Below, in pieces: positions 33,519 through 44,840 of a stretch of 64,000 bases of DNA (positions are counted from its first letter, which is position 1; every line of letters starts with the position of its first letter). A program made the translations under genes and the position numbers. This stretch comes from Coenobita brevimanus (taxonomy: Eukaryota > Arthropoda > Malacostraca > Decapoda > Coenobitidae). The notes under the pieces are model-generated. The model was given only the letters and a program-made list of their open reading frames with translations, was not told the DNA's origin and did no database searches. Where the stretch lies: assembly GCA_032717465.1 (NCBI GenBank), contig CM064715.1, positions 41,819,159 through 41,883,158 of the forward strand, written 5' to 3'.

Positions 33519-34266
33519 AGAGTATAAGAGAGAAGTGGCGGAGTGTTGGGTAGATATGATCTGCAGCAGGTGGGGAAGGTGGAAGGTACGTGCAAGGTAT
33601 TCACAGAAGAAATCTGTGCAGCATGTTAGGTGGTGTGTGGGGTGAAGAGAAGACAAAGGGGGATGCAAGAATCAACATGGTGGAATGAAGAGGTGAGATA
33701 AGCTGTGGTGCAAAAGATGAAAGCATAGAGTGAAAGGATGGGAAGCAGAGGGAAGGAAGTTGAGAGATGGAATAGAGTTATATGTAGAGAAGAGGGGAGA
33801 GGTGAAAAGATTAGTAACAGACAGTACGGTATAAGGAAAGTGGATTTGGAGTTTGGAAGGAATGTAAGCATAAACTGGAGGGAATGTACGAAAATATTCT
33901 GGAAGGTTAAGAGAGTAGGAAAGGATGATAAAGAAAGTTGCTGGGAGTGAAAGATAAAAATGGCAGATTACTGTTGGAGAAGGGAGAAAGAGAGAGCAGA
34001 TGGTGAACACTTAAAGGAATTAACATAGAGAATGAAAGTAACACTAGCATAAGTGGCTGAGGAATAGCTGGGAGAGGGAGGGAAATGAGATGGGAGGAAG
34101 AGGTCAGTAGGATGTAGCAGAAGCAAAGAAAGTAAAAATGGGGAAAGCCCCAAGAAATGATGGAGTGTGTGGTGAAATACTGAACAAAGAGGGAGATAGT
34201 CACAAAATGGATATGGAAGATAGAGTGCCCGAGGACTGGAAGTCAGGTATATTTATTCTCCTGTAG

Positions 34267-34290
34267 AAAAAAAAAAAAAAAAAAAAAAAA
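34267..34290. repeat. A24 homopolymer in group A copy
   Basis: Replaces the GTACAAAGGAAA...GGGGAAAAAG stretch seen at the same place in other group A copies. Confidence 0.9.
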
Positions 34291-34561
34291 GGTGTTTGGT
34301 AATCACAGGGGCATTTGTCTTCTTAATGTAATATGAAATGTATATGGCAGGATACATATCAACAAAGTTTGGGAGACAACAGGTGAATTAATCAGAGAAG
34401 AACTGGGAGGGTTCACAAAGGGAACGGGTTGTACAGATCAGATATTCTTCCTAAGATGATTAGTCCGAAAAGTTTCTTGAGAAGGGAAAGAAGTTGTATG
34501 CTGTTTTCAAGGATCTGGACAAAGCATATGGCAGAGTGGATGGACAAGGAATTTGGAAAAT

Positions 34562-35006
34562 GCCTTTCCTTTCTTCCATCCTTCTATCCTCTTCTGTTCT
34601 TTCCTTCATTCTTTCCTTGTCCTTCTGCCTATGGGTGACTTTACACCCCCTCTTCTATTTTTCTTTCTTTCATTCTTTCCTTTTCCTTCTGCCTGTGGGT
34701 GACTCTACATTGAGTGATAAGCTTAATGGTTTCCTGTACACCAGGAAACCATTTACTACGCTGGGTGGTAACCACATAGCCAAATTTTGGCACCTGGTGG
34801 GTTAGTGGGTAATTATTGCGCTCCAGTCGGAGTGAGCCGGTGAAGGTTTATATCCAAGGGGTGGTTCGGGTTGATAGCTCATGTAATGCTACTCAGGGAT
34901 GAGTGAGGCTGGTCACTCTCATCTTAAATGTCGAGACCAACTGCCTAGCCCCGGGCTCCTACGCCCCTCATGAGGCAATGTAGGATTGGATGATGGATGG
35001 ATGGAT
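34562..35006 (+). mobile_element. Composite SINE (core plus tRNA-like part) with (GGAT)n tail
   Basis: Pyrimidine-rich 5' part, then the core (CATTGAGTGATAAGC, GGTTTCCTGTACACCAGG, GCTGGGTGGTAACC), a tRNA-like part with box A-like TGGGTTAGTGG and box B-like GGTTTATATCC, a body ending TGTAGGATTGG, and an ATGGATGGATGGAT tail at about 34992-35006. The copy at 42238-42716 is colinear. It is inserted in the group A RT between GGAATTTGGAAAA and AGTAAATGAAAAACTGC. Confidence 0.75.
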
Positions 35007-35605
35007 TTTAAAAAATACAGTATATAGTAAATGAAAAACTGCTGAATGCCGTGAAGATTATGTACTAGTATATGGGCGCTAGGGCTGAAGTGTGTGGGGC
35101 TGGTGAAGTAAGTGAATATTTCTATCTGAATGTTAGATTGAAATGGGGACATGTCATGTCCTCAAGGTTGTTCAGTTAGTATATGGATGGAGTTACAACA
35201 CAGTTACAAGGTAGGGCTGTGGATGTTGAAGTGGCCCTAATGAGTAAGGGTTGTGTTTGGAAACTTCCTGTTTTGCTGTTTGCAAATGATACAGTACAGT
35301 ATTGTTAAAGGAAGACAAAGGTGAACTGCAAAACTTGAATGAGTTCGGGACAGCATGTAAGAAACGGAATCTAAAGGTGAAGTAGGGAAGAAAGTTATGG
35401 TCTTTGAAAGAAATCAAGTCACTGAATGCATGGTGAGGCTGGATGGTGAGGAACTGGAGAATGTGGGTGCATAAGTACAGTACTTGGGTAGTGTGATGGG
35501 TATGCATGGAAGTTTGGAGGATGAAGTGCTTGAAAGGTTACAACATGCAAGAAGGGTTGCTGGTTCACTGACAGCAGTGATAAGAAATGGGCAGGTAAGC
35601 ATGGG

Positions 35606-35637
<32 letters not shown>
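35606..35637. repeat. A32 homopolymer in group A copy
   Basis: Sits where other copies read GTGAAAAAG (the EVKKLL codons). Confidence 0.9.
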
Positions 35638-35640
<3 letters not shown>

Positions 35641-36220
35641 CTGCATGTTAGTATTTTAAAAGCATTTATGAGAAATAACAAAGCAATTATGGTAACAGTA
35701 CAGAACAACAATGTCTCTGTGTGTCAGTTTAGGTTTGCTACAATGACACATTAATTAATGATTTATTTAAGTTATGTACTGTTCTTTTCCATACAATCCT
35801 GGATAATACCTAATTTAATCACAATACTGAATGATACCTAATCTAACCACAGTACTGGATGATACCTAACCTAACCAATAGAGGTAGGCTTGTTTAAAAT
35901 ACACTCAATCCTCGTAAATCGCGGCAATTGGGTCTGGACCACTGCCATGATTTATGAAACCCATGATTTATGAATAATAATTCTTATGTGAAAAATTAAT
36001 TTGGGTCTGGACTTTGGCCAACCTGCCCCCACAGCACCCTACCTATGCCAATCTAGGCACCATCAAACACAAACATACAAATTTTGGAATATTCGGTGCA
36101 TGTATTAAATAGAAATAAGCAATGTTAAGGGATCGCACCTTAATCCTATGACGAAATTGCTTAAGTGAATGGAGTGGGGTGATGTTGGGAAGAACTTAGA
36201 ACTTCTCAGCACTCGTTCTT

Positions 36221-36364
36221 TCAAAACTCTTTCGCCAGCTTTGAAAACTTCTCTCCTTTCTCTACATGACGAATGAGCTCCAAACGTTGACTGTACGACA
36301 ACGGCGGCAGCTTCTTGACGCCATACTGCTTAGAGCGGTTCATCGGGGGGTCGGGAGGGGCCAT
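36221..36364 (-). pseudogene. Truncated CENP-B/pogo-type helix-turn-helix
   Basis: From ATG 36364 the frame reads MAPPDPPMNRSKQYGVKK, then YSQRLELIRHVEKGEKFSKL and AKEF before a stop at 36221. This is the first half of a CENP-B N-terminal HTH. The recognition helix that should follow is cut off. Confidence 0.6.
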
Positions 36365-37039
36365 GGCAGGTAGGAGGCGGGAGGTAAGTTGCACAAAAAA
36401 GGCAGGTAGCTCTCGCACTCCATGGCGACAGTCGGTAGTGTGCAGACTGGCGGGACAAAAACAACAACAACATGGCGGCATTAATATGCATACTTGCCAC
36501 CAGGGACATGCATTTTCAGTCTGAATGCCGCGGCTTACAGTTCTCCTCGGAAAAGACCCATTTGGGTGCCTAGGTCCGTGATTTTCATGACTTAACAGTG
36601 ATTTAACCCTTTAACCGCGGGCATTGTTTTGCCCCGACTGGCCTCTCCCGCGGGGGTTCCAGCCAAATGTAAACAAACCTTTAAACCTTAATAACTCTGC
36701 ACAGAATAAAGCTAGAGAAAAAAATAAGGTACCATTAGAAAGTACTAACCTTCAGCTTTGCAGTGATGTAGGTTTCATGACTTTGTGGACTTTCACAGGA
36801 CAGGCAGTGCCGTTAGAAGTGAGGGGTGTAAAATCACTATTTTACGCCCCACACACCAATACCAAATGCCAACTACTCTCTGATAATAGTACTATAAACA
36901 TATATGAACACTGCACATACGATAAACACCCACTCTGTGTTCACTGAGGTAGGTAAAAGGCACTTTAATTGTCCGCACTTCACTGCGGCATCACACGCTC
37001 ACTGATGTTTGGTTAACGGCGAAGTTTTCATTATTTCTA

Positions 37040-37393
37040 ACTTCTGTTACTATTTTACATATAATCTGGGCAATATACATTATATTTACACTGCACTTAT
37101 TACTATATTGCGTCACTGTCGCATCACAGAATTACAGCAGTGCCGCAGATTTTCTTATTACCATATCACTTATATACTGGCCATATTTACATAATTTTCT
37201 GGGTAAAATATCTCTTATTACTATATTATACAATTATTGGTAAAGCACGTCACTGTTGCATCACAGCAGTGCCGCAGATTTTCTTATTACAATATCACTT
37301 ATTATACTGGTCAATATTTACATTGTTTTCTAGGCAAAATATCCCTTATTACAACATTATCACTTATACAATTATTGGTAAAGCACGTCACTG
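37040..37393. repeat. Tandem repeat, period about 137 bp, in piggyBac 3' region
   Basis: CGTCACTG followed by TCGCATCACAG-like sequence begins at 37111, 37248 and 37386. The intervening AT-rich segment (TTTTCTTATTAC, ATTATACTGG) repeats with it. A group A LINE interrupts the third unit; the array resumes at 38023. Confidence 0.8.
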
Positions 37394-38022
37394 GAAAATG
37401 TGAGTACATTTAAGTACTTGGGTAGTGTGATGAGTAAGGATGGAGGTTTGGAGGATGAAGTGCTTGAAAGGGTACAGCAGGGAAGAAAGGTTGCTGGTTC
37501 TTTGAAAGCAGTGATAAGAAACAGGGAAGTGAGAATGGAAGTGAAAAAGATACTACATGACAGTATTGTGATACCAACTCTAACGTATGAAAGTGAAGCT
37601 TGGACGTTGTTGGAAGGACACAAGTCAAGAGTGAGAGCAGTGGAAATGAGTTATTTAAGAGGAGCCTGTGGAGTCACATGGAGAGACAGGCTGATGAATG
37701 AGAATATAAAGGAGCGTTGTGGTGTTGACGTGGATGTGATAGGAAGCGTTATGAGGAACACACTGAGGTGGTTTGGCCATGTGGAGAGGATGGAGGGTGA
37801 AAGACTGACGAAGAGAGTGTATATGAGTGAGGTGGAGGGGGGAAGAGGGAGGGGGAGGCCGAGGATGAGATGGAAGGATGGGGTGGAAAGGTATATGAGA
37901 GAGGGGGGTGTGAGTTGGGAGCAGGGCAGTGAAATGACGGGGGACAGCGACTTGGAGGCGATTTGTTTGTGGCCACCCCAAACGGGATTGAGGCGTCTGG
38001 CAATAGATAGATAGATAGAAAG
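37394..38022 (+). mobile_element. Group A LINE 3' end with 9-bp target duplication
   Basis: Starts GAAAATGTGAGTACATTT and ends AATAGATAGATAGATAGAAAG. ACGTCACTG is present at 37385-37393 and 38023-38031, a clean target duplication. A 204-codon frame (37400-38014) covers the C-terminal region from VSTFKYLGSVMSK to the end. It is younger than the piggyBac it sits in. Confidence 0.9.
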
Positions 38023-38058
38023 ACGTCACTGTCACATCACTGTATATCACTGTCACTG

Positions 38059-40485
38059 TCAGTATTTACTCAGAGAGTGGTACTCGGCAAAGCAAGGAGT
38101 CACACAGAGAGCGACTTGGCATTCCTGGCACTGGTGTGTGCTCATTTTTCTCGTCCGAGGCCTCCGTGTGGTGTTATGACACACTCTGCAGCGGCCCTGT
38201 GACAACCTGCCACCTGCGGTGAGAGGCAGTTTCACAAGCTGGTGCCGGCTCATGTAATTGCGGCACTCAAGATGGTCAGGTTGTGTGTCAGAGTGTCGCC
38301 TCGGGACCAATGCCGTCACCTGACCAAATCCTGCAAGCAGCTGCTGCACGACAGTGTTGGAGAACTCTCTCAGGGATGGTTGCCTTATGCCCCCAACTTG
38401 TGTCTTGTAGAGGAAGAAGGCGTTGAGCATGCACATATCGAGCATGTGGAGGCAAGCCTTCCTGTACCATCGGGTGTTTCTCCTGAGACAGTCTATCTCG
38501 CCAATCATCATGTCAGACTTATCAACAAGTCTCATGTTGATATTATAGTCAATGACGGCATCGGGCTTCATGATTGGCTCTCCCGTCCTGTAGCTGACCT
38601 TCCCAGTTCTCTGCAATTCCCCCTTGTGGATGGTGCTGAGCATATTCACGACCTTCTTGTCGTGCCACCTGATCGCCAGAAGCTTGTCAGACTTCTTCAG
38701 GTGCACATCTCCCTTGGATGATGATGATGCTTCAGGGAAACTTGGCCACTCTTTCCTATGGCTCCGTACAGTGCCAACAGTGCCGATGCCGTGTTCAGCC
38801 AGGTATTTGGCGAGTTTCGGTGTTGTGTAGTAATTGTCTGTGTACAGTACATGATTCCCACCAAAATACCTCTCCATCAGCACTTTTACTACAGAGCCAA
38901 AGAAGCCAAGGGGGGCTTTCCTGTCCACGTCCATTGTACTTGCACAGTAGATCACGAAATCAAGGATATACCCCGTCTCACAGTCACACAGCACAAAGAA
39001 CTTTATCCCAAAGCAGTGGCGTTTGCTGGGGATGTACTGCATGAATTTGAGACATCCTCTGAACAATACCAGGGATTCATCTATGATGACTTTTTGCATA
39101 GGACAGAAAAATCGCATAAATCGATCCTTAATCCTGTTGAGGAAATCCCTCACTTTCCACAAAGGGTCAGTTTGGGACGGGTTTCCATTGTCAGCGAAGT
39201 GCAGGTATCCTAGCAGCTGTCGGAACCGATCTCGTGGCATGTACTTGCCGAATGTTGGGATTGAAGTAATGTCATCAACCAGCCAGTACTCCTCCAACTC
39301 AAGTCTCTTGATATGGGGCATCAAGAACATGAGAGCAAAGAACACATACAGCTCTCTGATCCCGACAGGCAACCACGACACTTGCTTTGGTGAGCCAATA
39401 GGTCCCAGCCCTTCTGTTGCACATTGAGCTGCATACCTACTGGTCTCATCGCTGACAAACTTCACGATTTCGTCATCCATGAAGGCCAGGAAGTAGTCAA
39501 CAAAGTCATCTCCTTCGTTGCATGGGAAGGCAGGCTGTATTCCCGCATTTGTCATGTCAAACGGCGGATTGTGTGGCTGAAAATCAGCACCGTCAGACCA
39601 AACAAATGCATCCACTTTCCCGGTGCGTGGTTCAGTGGCAGTGGCAGGTCGCATTGCACTCTTTTCCCCGTGAGAAGGAGCTGAGGTGGAGGCAATGGGT
39701 GAGGCAATGGGTGAGGCAAGAGGTGAGGCAGGAGGTGAGGGGGAGGGAGGTGAGTGGGGGGGTGGCAAGGGCGAGGGAGCTGGGCGGGGGGCAGGCGGGG
39801 GGGTTACTGACCTGGTGTGTGGTGAAATCTGACCCTTTCTTCCAGGCTTATCACCTCACTTATCACCCTGCTTTGCCCTCCTACTGCCACGCATCCCCTT
39901 TGTTCTAGGCCGGCCTGCCCTGCTTACCCTGCCTGCATGGCCTGCACGGCCTGCCTTCCCTCGCTGTCCAGGCTCTGGGAATTCATATTCCTCAGATGAT
40001 GTAGACTGAGGAGAGGGCACAGCAGAAGATGAAGATGATGTAAGGGCAATAGGGCTAGGGGAATGGGAAAGTGGTGGGAAATGCTTGCTAGGGCCTGGTG
40101 TAGGAGACGTAAGTTTACGCTTCACTCCCTTCCCACGTGCTACACCAGTTTTCCCCATAGGCGCCTTCCCTTTCCCAGAGTAAGTTGGGGGCGGTGGGGG
40201 GGAGACAACATGTTCACTTTCGTCACTGTCACTGTCAATCCTAAACGGTTCACCACCAATCACTGCATAGTCATCACTACTACTTGCTGTAAGTGTATCA
40301 CTCTCACTGCCACAATCCAGAGTTGTACTTACAATTTTATCCAGCTCTGTCCTAATTTCTGGGGTGCTCAACCCCTTCTGCCTCGCCGTCGGCAGTTCCT
40401 TCCTCGGTGTAGAGGTCAAAGGCACACTAGCACTAATAATTTCCGAGGAGGAAGCGAGCGACGATGACTCGGGACGGAGTGCCAT
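38059..40485 (-). pseudogene. piggyBac transposase with one in-frame TGA
   Basis: A DDE/DDD transposase that excises and reinserts its element at TTAA. From ATG 40485 (MALRPESSS) an acidic, Ser/Pro-rich disordered N-terminus of about 209 residues runs to TGA at 39858-39856. The same frame reopens at once and stays open to 38059 (about 598 more codons). Numbered within the 569 codons from 39768: Asp230 (KVIIDESLV), Asp311 (VLYTDNYYTTP) and Asp416/419 (RLVDKSDMM) are the three catalytic positions. A C-terminal Cys-rich RING/PHD-like domain reads CRVCHNTT to CQECQVALC. Total about 810 residues, longer than the moth enzyme (about 594). The TGA lies in an imperfect direct repeat (GGTGATAAGTGAGGTGATAAG). 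It is either a recent nonsense mutation or readthrough. All else looks functional. Confidence 0.85.
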
Positions 40486-40914
40486 TATCACAAACAGAGC
40501 TGGGCAGATACTGACTGATGCGTGTCAGGGCAGGGGTGGGGGGGCCCCCAGGGGGTGGGAGGAGGGAGGTATGGGAGGGCTGGCGTGAAAGAACTCGACA
40601 GCTACTCTTGCGTGAAACAATTTGCGCACAGGAAAAACGCGCGGTGTTGAAAATATTCACGAACATTCCAGAATGACACCAGCGGTTTGGTCCAGTTTTG
40701 TCGATGTCATTCTGGAATGACACCCACGGTTAAAGGGTTAAGGTTGGCAGCAGTCTGACAGCCACTTAGCCGTGATTTACGAATCCGTGATTTATGAACA
40801 CGCGATTTACGGGGACTGACTGTAATTACAGTACCTTCAAAAAAAATAAATAAATAAAAAATAAATAAAAACTGGGAACAAATGTACGGTGAATAAAATA
40901 GCAGTGTTTAGCAG

Positions 40915-41990
40915 TATACATTACCTTACCTCAACACACTACACGAATGGTTCTCCACAAACAGGCTCAAAATAGCCCAAGCCAAATCTACAGTGACCCT
41001 TCACACAAACTGGACAGCAGAACACAGTCACATCCCACACTTCACCATAAACAACACTCCCTTACCACACACACACACACTCAAAATCCTTGGTGTAACA
41101 TACAATACATCAATGTCATTTAAACAACACATCACAAACATTAGAAATAAAATAACACCAAGACTCAATGCTTTGAGGTCACTTGCCCATACAACATTCG
41201 GACACAACAAAGAAACCACCACTACAGTATACAAACAATACATACGTTCATTGATGAATTATGCAAGCCCTGCCTGGGCTTCTAATCTCACCAAAACACA
41301 CTACAACACTCTACAGACCATACAGAACAAGAAACTAAAAATAATCACAGGCTGCACAGCTACTACACCCACAGACCACCTACATCAAGACACCAAAGTC
41401 CTCAAAGTCAAGAATCACCTAGACATGAGGGGCACCCAGTTTCTTGCTGCAGCCTCCACAAACCCACAACATCCACTACAGTACATGGCAGCACATCCAC
41501 CCACACCAAGGAACACCAAAACAACACCCAGCACATCATATCATACTCAAATACTGTCATCTCTCCCCCCTCAGACCAGCTTCCAGAAGCACATCCACAC
41601 TCAGATCACCCGCCACTCCATTCAGTCACTTAAAGACAACTCACAGCTGCATACACGGCCTCCTGACATCCACCCTTCTGAATCCTATCTTCCCCGTGAG
41701 GTCAGGGTCCACCTGGCCAGACTGAGATGTGGGCACCATCCAGCCCTCTTAAGCTACCAGAAGAGGCTGGATGACTCCGTCGCTGATGCCTGTCCAGGAT
41801 GCAACACAGCACCCCATACTATTAAGGACATTATAGAAGATTGCATTGCACACAATCACCTATGCCAACAACACAACATACACTCTTTGAGAGCTCTGTG
41901 GGAAAGCCCGGTCTCGGCCATGGCCTTCCTAAGGGACTCAGGGCTGTTCGGCCAGACTGCCTAGGGAACAACTACTACTACTACCCATAA
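40915..41990 (+). mobile_element. I/Jockey-like LINE C-terminal segment (group E)
   Basis: The frame is open from upstream of 40993 (NTLHEWFSTNRLKIAQAKST can be read from about 40932) to 41964. It covers ILGVTYNTSMSFKQHI, YASPAWASN, the KKLKIITGC segment typical of the RT thumb region, and the end domain LPREVRVHLARLRCGHHPAL with a C-x2-C-x4-H-x8-C cluster (CPGC to C). RT catalytic motifs are absent because of 5' truncation. The tail is a CTA trinucleotide run at about 41968-41985. The triplet read as the start (40993) is GTG, so there is no real initiator. Confidence 0.75.
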
Positions 41991-42149
41991 TTTCCAGCAT
42001 AACCAGGAATATCTATCTATAGCCAGATGACATAATCCCGTAAGGCAGGGATGGGGAACCTTTCTCCTATTAAGGGCCATTAGGATATTTTTAACATCCT
42101 ATGTGGGCCACACAAAATTATCAACTTAAAATCAACTGTAGCCCAGTAC

Positions 42150-42151
<2 letters not shown>

Positions 42152-42183
<32 letters not shown>
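42152..42183. repeat. (TA)n microsatellite
   Basis: About 32 bp of TA. Confidence 0.9.
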
Positions 42184-42189
<6 letters not shown>

Positions 42190-42237
42190 CATATTGTGGC
42201 AGGTGGGGGTGCTCACCATCCACTCACTCGATGTAGT

Positions 42238-42716
42238 GCTGCTCTCGGGTGTCTGCCCTTTCCTCTCCATCCTTCTTTCCTTCCATTCTCTTCTGTCTTT
42301 CTTTCCTTCATTCTTTCCTTGTCCTTCTGCCTACAGGTGACTTTGCACTCCCTCTTCTGTCTATCTTTCCCTCATTCTTTCCACTTCCTTCAGCCTGTGG
42401 TTGACTCTACACTGAGTGACAAGCCAAATGGTTTCCTGTGCACCGGGAAACCATTTACTACGCTGCGTGGTAACCACATAACCAAATTTTGGCGCCTGGT
42501 GGTTTAGTGGGTAATTATTGTGCTCCAATCGGATTGAGCCGGTGAAGGTTTATATCCAAGGGGTGGTTGGGGTTGACTGCTCATGTAATGCCACTCAGGG
42601 ATGAGTGAGGCTGGTCACTCTCATCTTAAATGTCGGGACCAATTGCCTAACCCTGGGCTCCTACGCTCCTCATGGGGCAATGTAGGATTGGATGATGGAT
42701 GGATGGATGGATGGAT
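42238..42716 (+). mobile_element. Composite SINE (core plus tRNA-like part) with (GGAT)n tail
   Basis: Colinear with 34562-35006. Box A-like TGGTTTAGTGG at about 42499-42509, box B-like GGTTTATATCC at about 42548-42558, and tail GATGGATGGATGGATGGAT ending in TA repeats. CTACACTGAGTGACAAGCC and the self-complementary GGTTTCCTG...GGGAAACC mark the 5' core. Confidence 0.75.
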
Positions 42717-42765
42717 ATATATATATATATATATACTGGTATATATATATATATATATATACTGG

Positions 42766-42793
<28 letters not shown>
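42717..42793. repeat. (TA)n tract with two TACTGGTA interruptions
   Basis: TA runs of about 18 bp separated by ACTGGT, twice. The tract is the left half of a microsatellite split by the Tigger-like element. Confidence 0.9.
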
Positions 42794-42796
<3 letters not shown>

Positions 42797-44001
42797 TAAT
42801 CCCTCTAATATCCGAACGCCCAATATCCGAACATCCCCACTAAACGGACATAATCCTCCTGGGATCCAATATTCCCAAAATGGGCCAAAAACCACAAAAA
42901 ATTCAAAAAAAATCTGACTTTTTTCCCTCCCATAATTTGAAATTCCCGCCTGGCACCAAACAGCTGTTACACCATGGTCCCTTCACCCCTTCCTTCCTCC
43001 CCCTCCCCCCTCCCCTGTCAGGTTGCCATTTGGTATTTTTCATTACCAAGTGTGGGCCAATTTGGTAATGAAAAATTCGTCTGGTAATGCATTAGAATAA
43101 TGCATTACCAAATGGATTTTTCACATGTATGAGGATACACAGGATGGAGATGGTGGATTGTTTGCTCTCTCTGATTAATCTGCTACCCTACATAGTGTGA
43201 AAAAAATCAACATGGTGTTAGTTATAAGGAGAGTGATTACATGTATTTCCACTTGTATATATAATTAGTCATAAGTGGGGTTGGTGGAGGATTAGTGCCC
43301 CTCCCTGTAAAACAATTAACTCTAAGCCCTTGGCCACCCCGTCTGGGATACATGGCGTCTGGCAATGAATGAATGAATATATAATTAGTGAAGAATATAT
43401 GCTAGCTTTACGAATTTGGTATTGAAAAGTTATATTTGACAATGAAAGTTGAGGAGATTGGTAATGTGGCTGTTGCGATCTGGCAACTCTGTTACCCCAC
43501 CAACATCAACAGTCACAGCTTAACTCCGATGGAGAGCAGATACTCATAACAGTGCAAGCCACATGTGCTTGTTTTTTGTGAATATACAGTGAATAAACTG
43601 CAATACCTTGCCACTAGAACACAGAGGAATTTACAGTGTTGTGCAGTGTTAAGAAATTAGAATTTAGAGTGCAGAGGATTAACTGTCGACTGCAAACTGG
43701 CGGTTCAAACCAGTCCAGGAGCAAGGGACTTGTAAGTACCCAGAATGTTTAATATTGTATAAACTCACCTCTAAAACCTCATTTTATGGTTCTTTTGCAT
43801 TTATTTAAGTCTTTTATGTCCCTTATTGGTGTGATTTGGGTCTTAAATAGGTGCAATGCATGTGCAGAGGGAGTTGTATAGGTGTTTTTCAGAGTTAGGG
43901 TCCATAAGTAGAAGTCCATAAGCTGGGGCCCAATATCCGGACAGGACCACTATCCGGACCTGCCTATGGCTCTATTGATCCGGATATTGGAGGGATTACT
44001 G
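42794..44001. mobile_element. Tigger-like element inserted in a (TA)n microsatellite
   Basis: Left end CAGTAATCCCTCTAATATCC and right end (minus) CAGTAATCCCTCCAATATCC match 19 of 20 bp, each next to TA. 1.2 kb, with no HTH or DDE ORF recognised. Internal CACTATCCGGACC-type sequence near the right end is a second copy of the end motif. It contains the short SINE-like insertion at 43270-43377. Confidence 0.85.
43270..43377 (+). mobile_element. 108-bp retroposon with RTE-like 3' end and 12-bp target duplication
   Basis: TATATAATTAGT flanks both sides exactly (43258-43269 and 43378-43389). The insert ends CCACCCCGTCTGGG, then GGCGTCTGGCAATGAATGAA. Its GGCCACCCC and GGCGTCTGGCAAT match the group A LINE end, but the tail is (AATG)n. 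The inverse-orientation relative is at 57473-57600. Confidence 0.85.
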
Positions 44002-44205
<204 letters not shown>

Positions 44206-44542
44206 TTCACGAGTTTATGGAATTGCATTTATGAATTGCCTCGTGGGACTGATCAAATGGTCTTGCGGGCCTTATACGGCCCGGAGGGCAGACGTTCCCC
44301 ACCCCTGCTGTAAGGGCTGACCATTTGTCTTTAAGTTGGCTGTTTTACAGGAAGGGACACCAACCCTCCGCCAACCCATCTGTTGGGTTGGTTATATGGT
44401 TACCACCCAGCATTGTAAACGGTTTCCTGGTTGACAGAAAACCATTTGGCTTGTCACTCAATGTTAAGGCACCTGAAAAAATGAGTAATAAAATGCGACA
44501 AGAAAGATGGGAGAAACAGAAAGAGACAAGGGCAGACACCGG

Positions 44543-44564
44543 AAAAAAAAAAAAAAAAAAAAAA
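44543..44564. repeat. A-homopolymer, about 22 nt
   Basis: Downstream of the SINE core at 44316-44480, in a GA-rich stretch that also follows the core at 58680. Confidence 0.85.
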
Positions 44565-44680
44565 ATGGTGGTGAAGTAAGCAGGCAGCACTACATCAAGT
44601 GTGCGGATGATGGTTGCCATCATGAAGAATAAATGTAAATCAATATCGTGCACATGCATATCAAACTCCAAAACAGGTCT

Positions 44681-44840
44681 AACTATCTATCTATCTATAG
44701 CCCGACACCCTAATCCCGCAAAGGGTGGCCGCAGACAAAACGCCTCCAAGTCGCTCTGTCACCCACCATTTGACTACCGTCTCCCCAACTCACCCCCCCC
44801 TCCCTCATATACCTCTCAACTCCATCCCTCCACCTCCAAA
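44681..44840 (-). mobile_element. Group A LINE 3' end
   Basis: Tail CTATCTATCTATCTATAG, then CCCGACACCC, GGGTGGCCGC and CGCCTCCAAGTCGC. About 155 bp. Confidence 0.8.

Larger units (their letters stand above)
33150..35665 (+). pseudogene. Long decayed group A LINE including the end of its endonuclease domain
   Basis: 33154-33480 encodes ECVDVRLRKYVLDARDHRG and, after a break, SDHHLAVVRVIEHISW, the SDH-type end of the AP endonuclease. This is the only group A copy here reaching that far. The linker (WWNEEVR, YGIRKVDLEFGRN, NWRECTKIFWK), GKAPRNDGV at about 34140 and the RT follow, all with frame breaks. A SINE interrupts it at 34562-35006. The RT resumes (LLFANDT-like at about 35280) and stops near 35665, before the 3' end. 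Three A-homopolymers of 24-32 nt sit inside it. Confidence 0.75.
36603..40741 (-). mobile_element. piggyBac element, TTAA-flanked, nearly intact
   Basis: TTAA at 36603-36606 and at 40738-40741. Inside these, inverted ends CCCTTTAACCGCGGG (36607) and, on the minus strand, CCCTTTAACCGTGGG (40737) match over 15 bp with one difference. Transposase lies on the minus strand (38059-40485). The about 1.4-kb 3' flank holds a tandem repeat and a group A LINE insertion. The TTAA target and CCC-starting ends are diagnostic for the family. Confidence 0.9.
35902..40822. mobile_element. pogo/Tigger-like element containing a piggyBac insertion
   Basis: Left end CACTCAATCCTCGTAAATCG at 35902 preceded by TA. 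The right end (minus, from 40822) is CAGTCAGTCCCCGTAAATCG followed by TA. Without the 4.1-kb piggyBac the element is about 0.8 kb. It carries a short CENP-B-type HTH frame (36221-36364, minus) and no catalytic region, so it resembles the 16163-17072 element in layout although the ends differ. Confidence 0.8.

Noticed and set aside
42499..42558. Possible tRNA gene from box A and box B matches
   Set aside because: No consistent cloverleaf, and the sequence is embedded in a repeated SINE with a copy at 34.8 kb. The same holds for 26396-26470.
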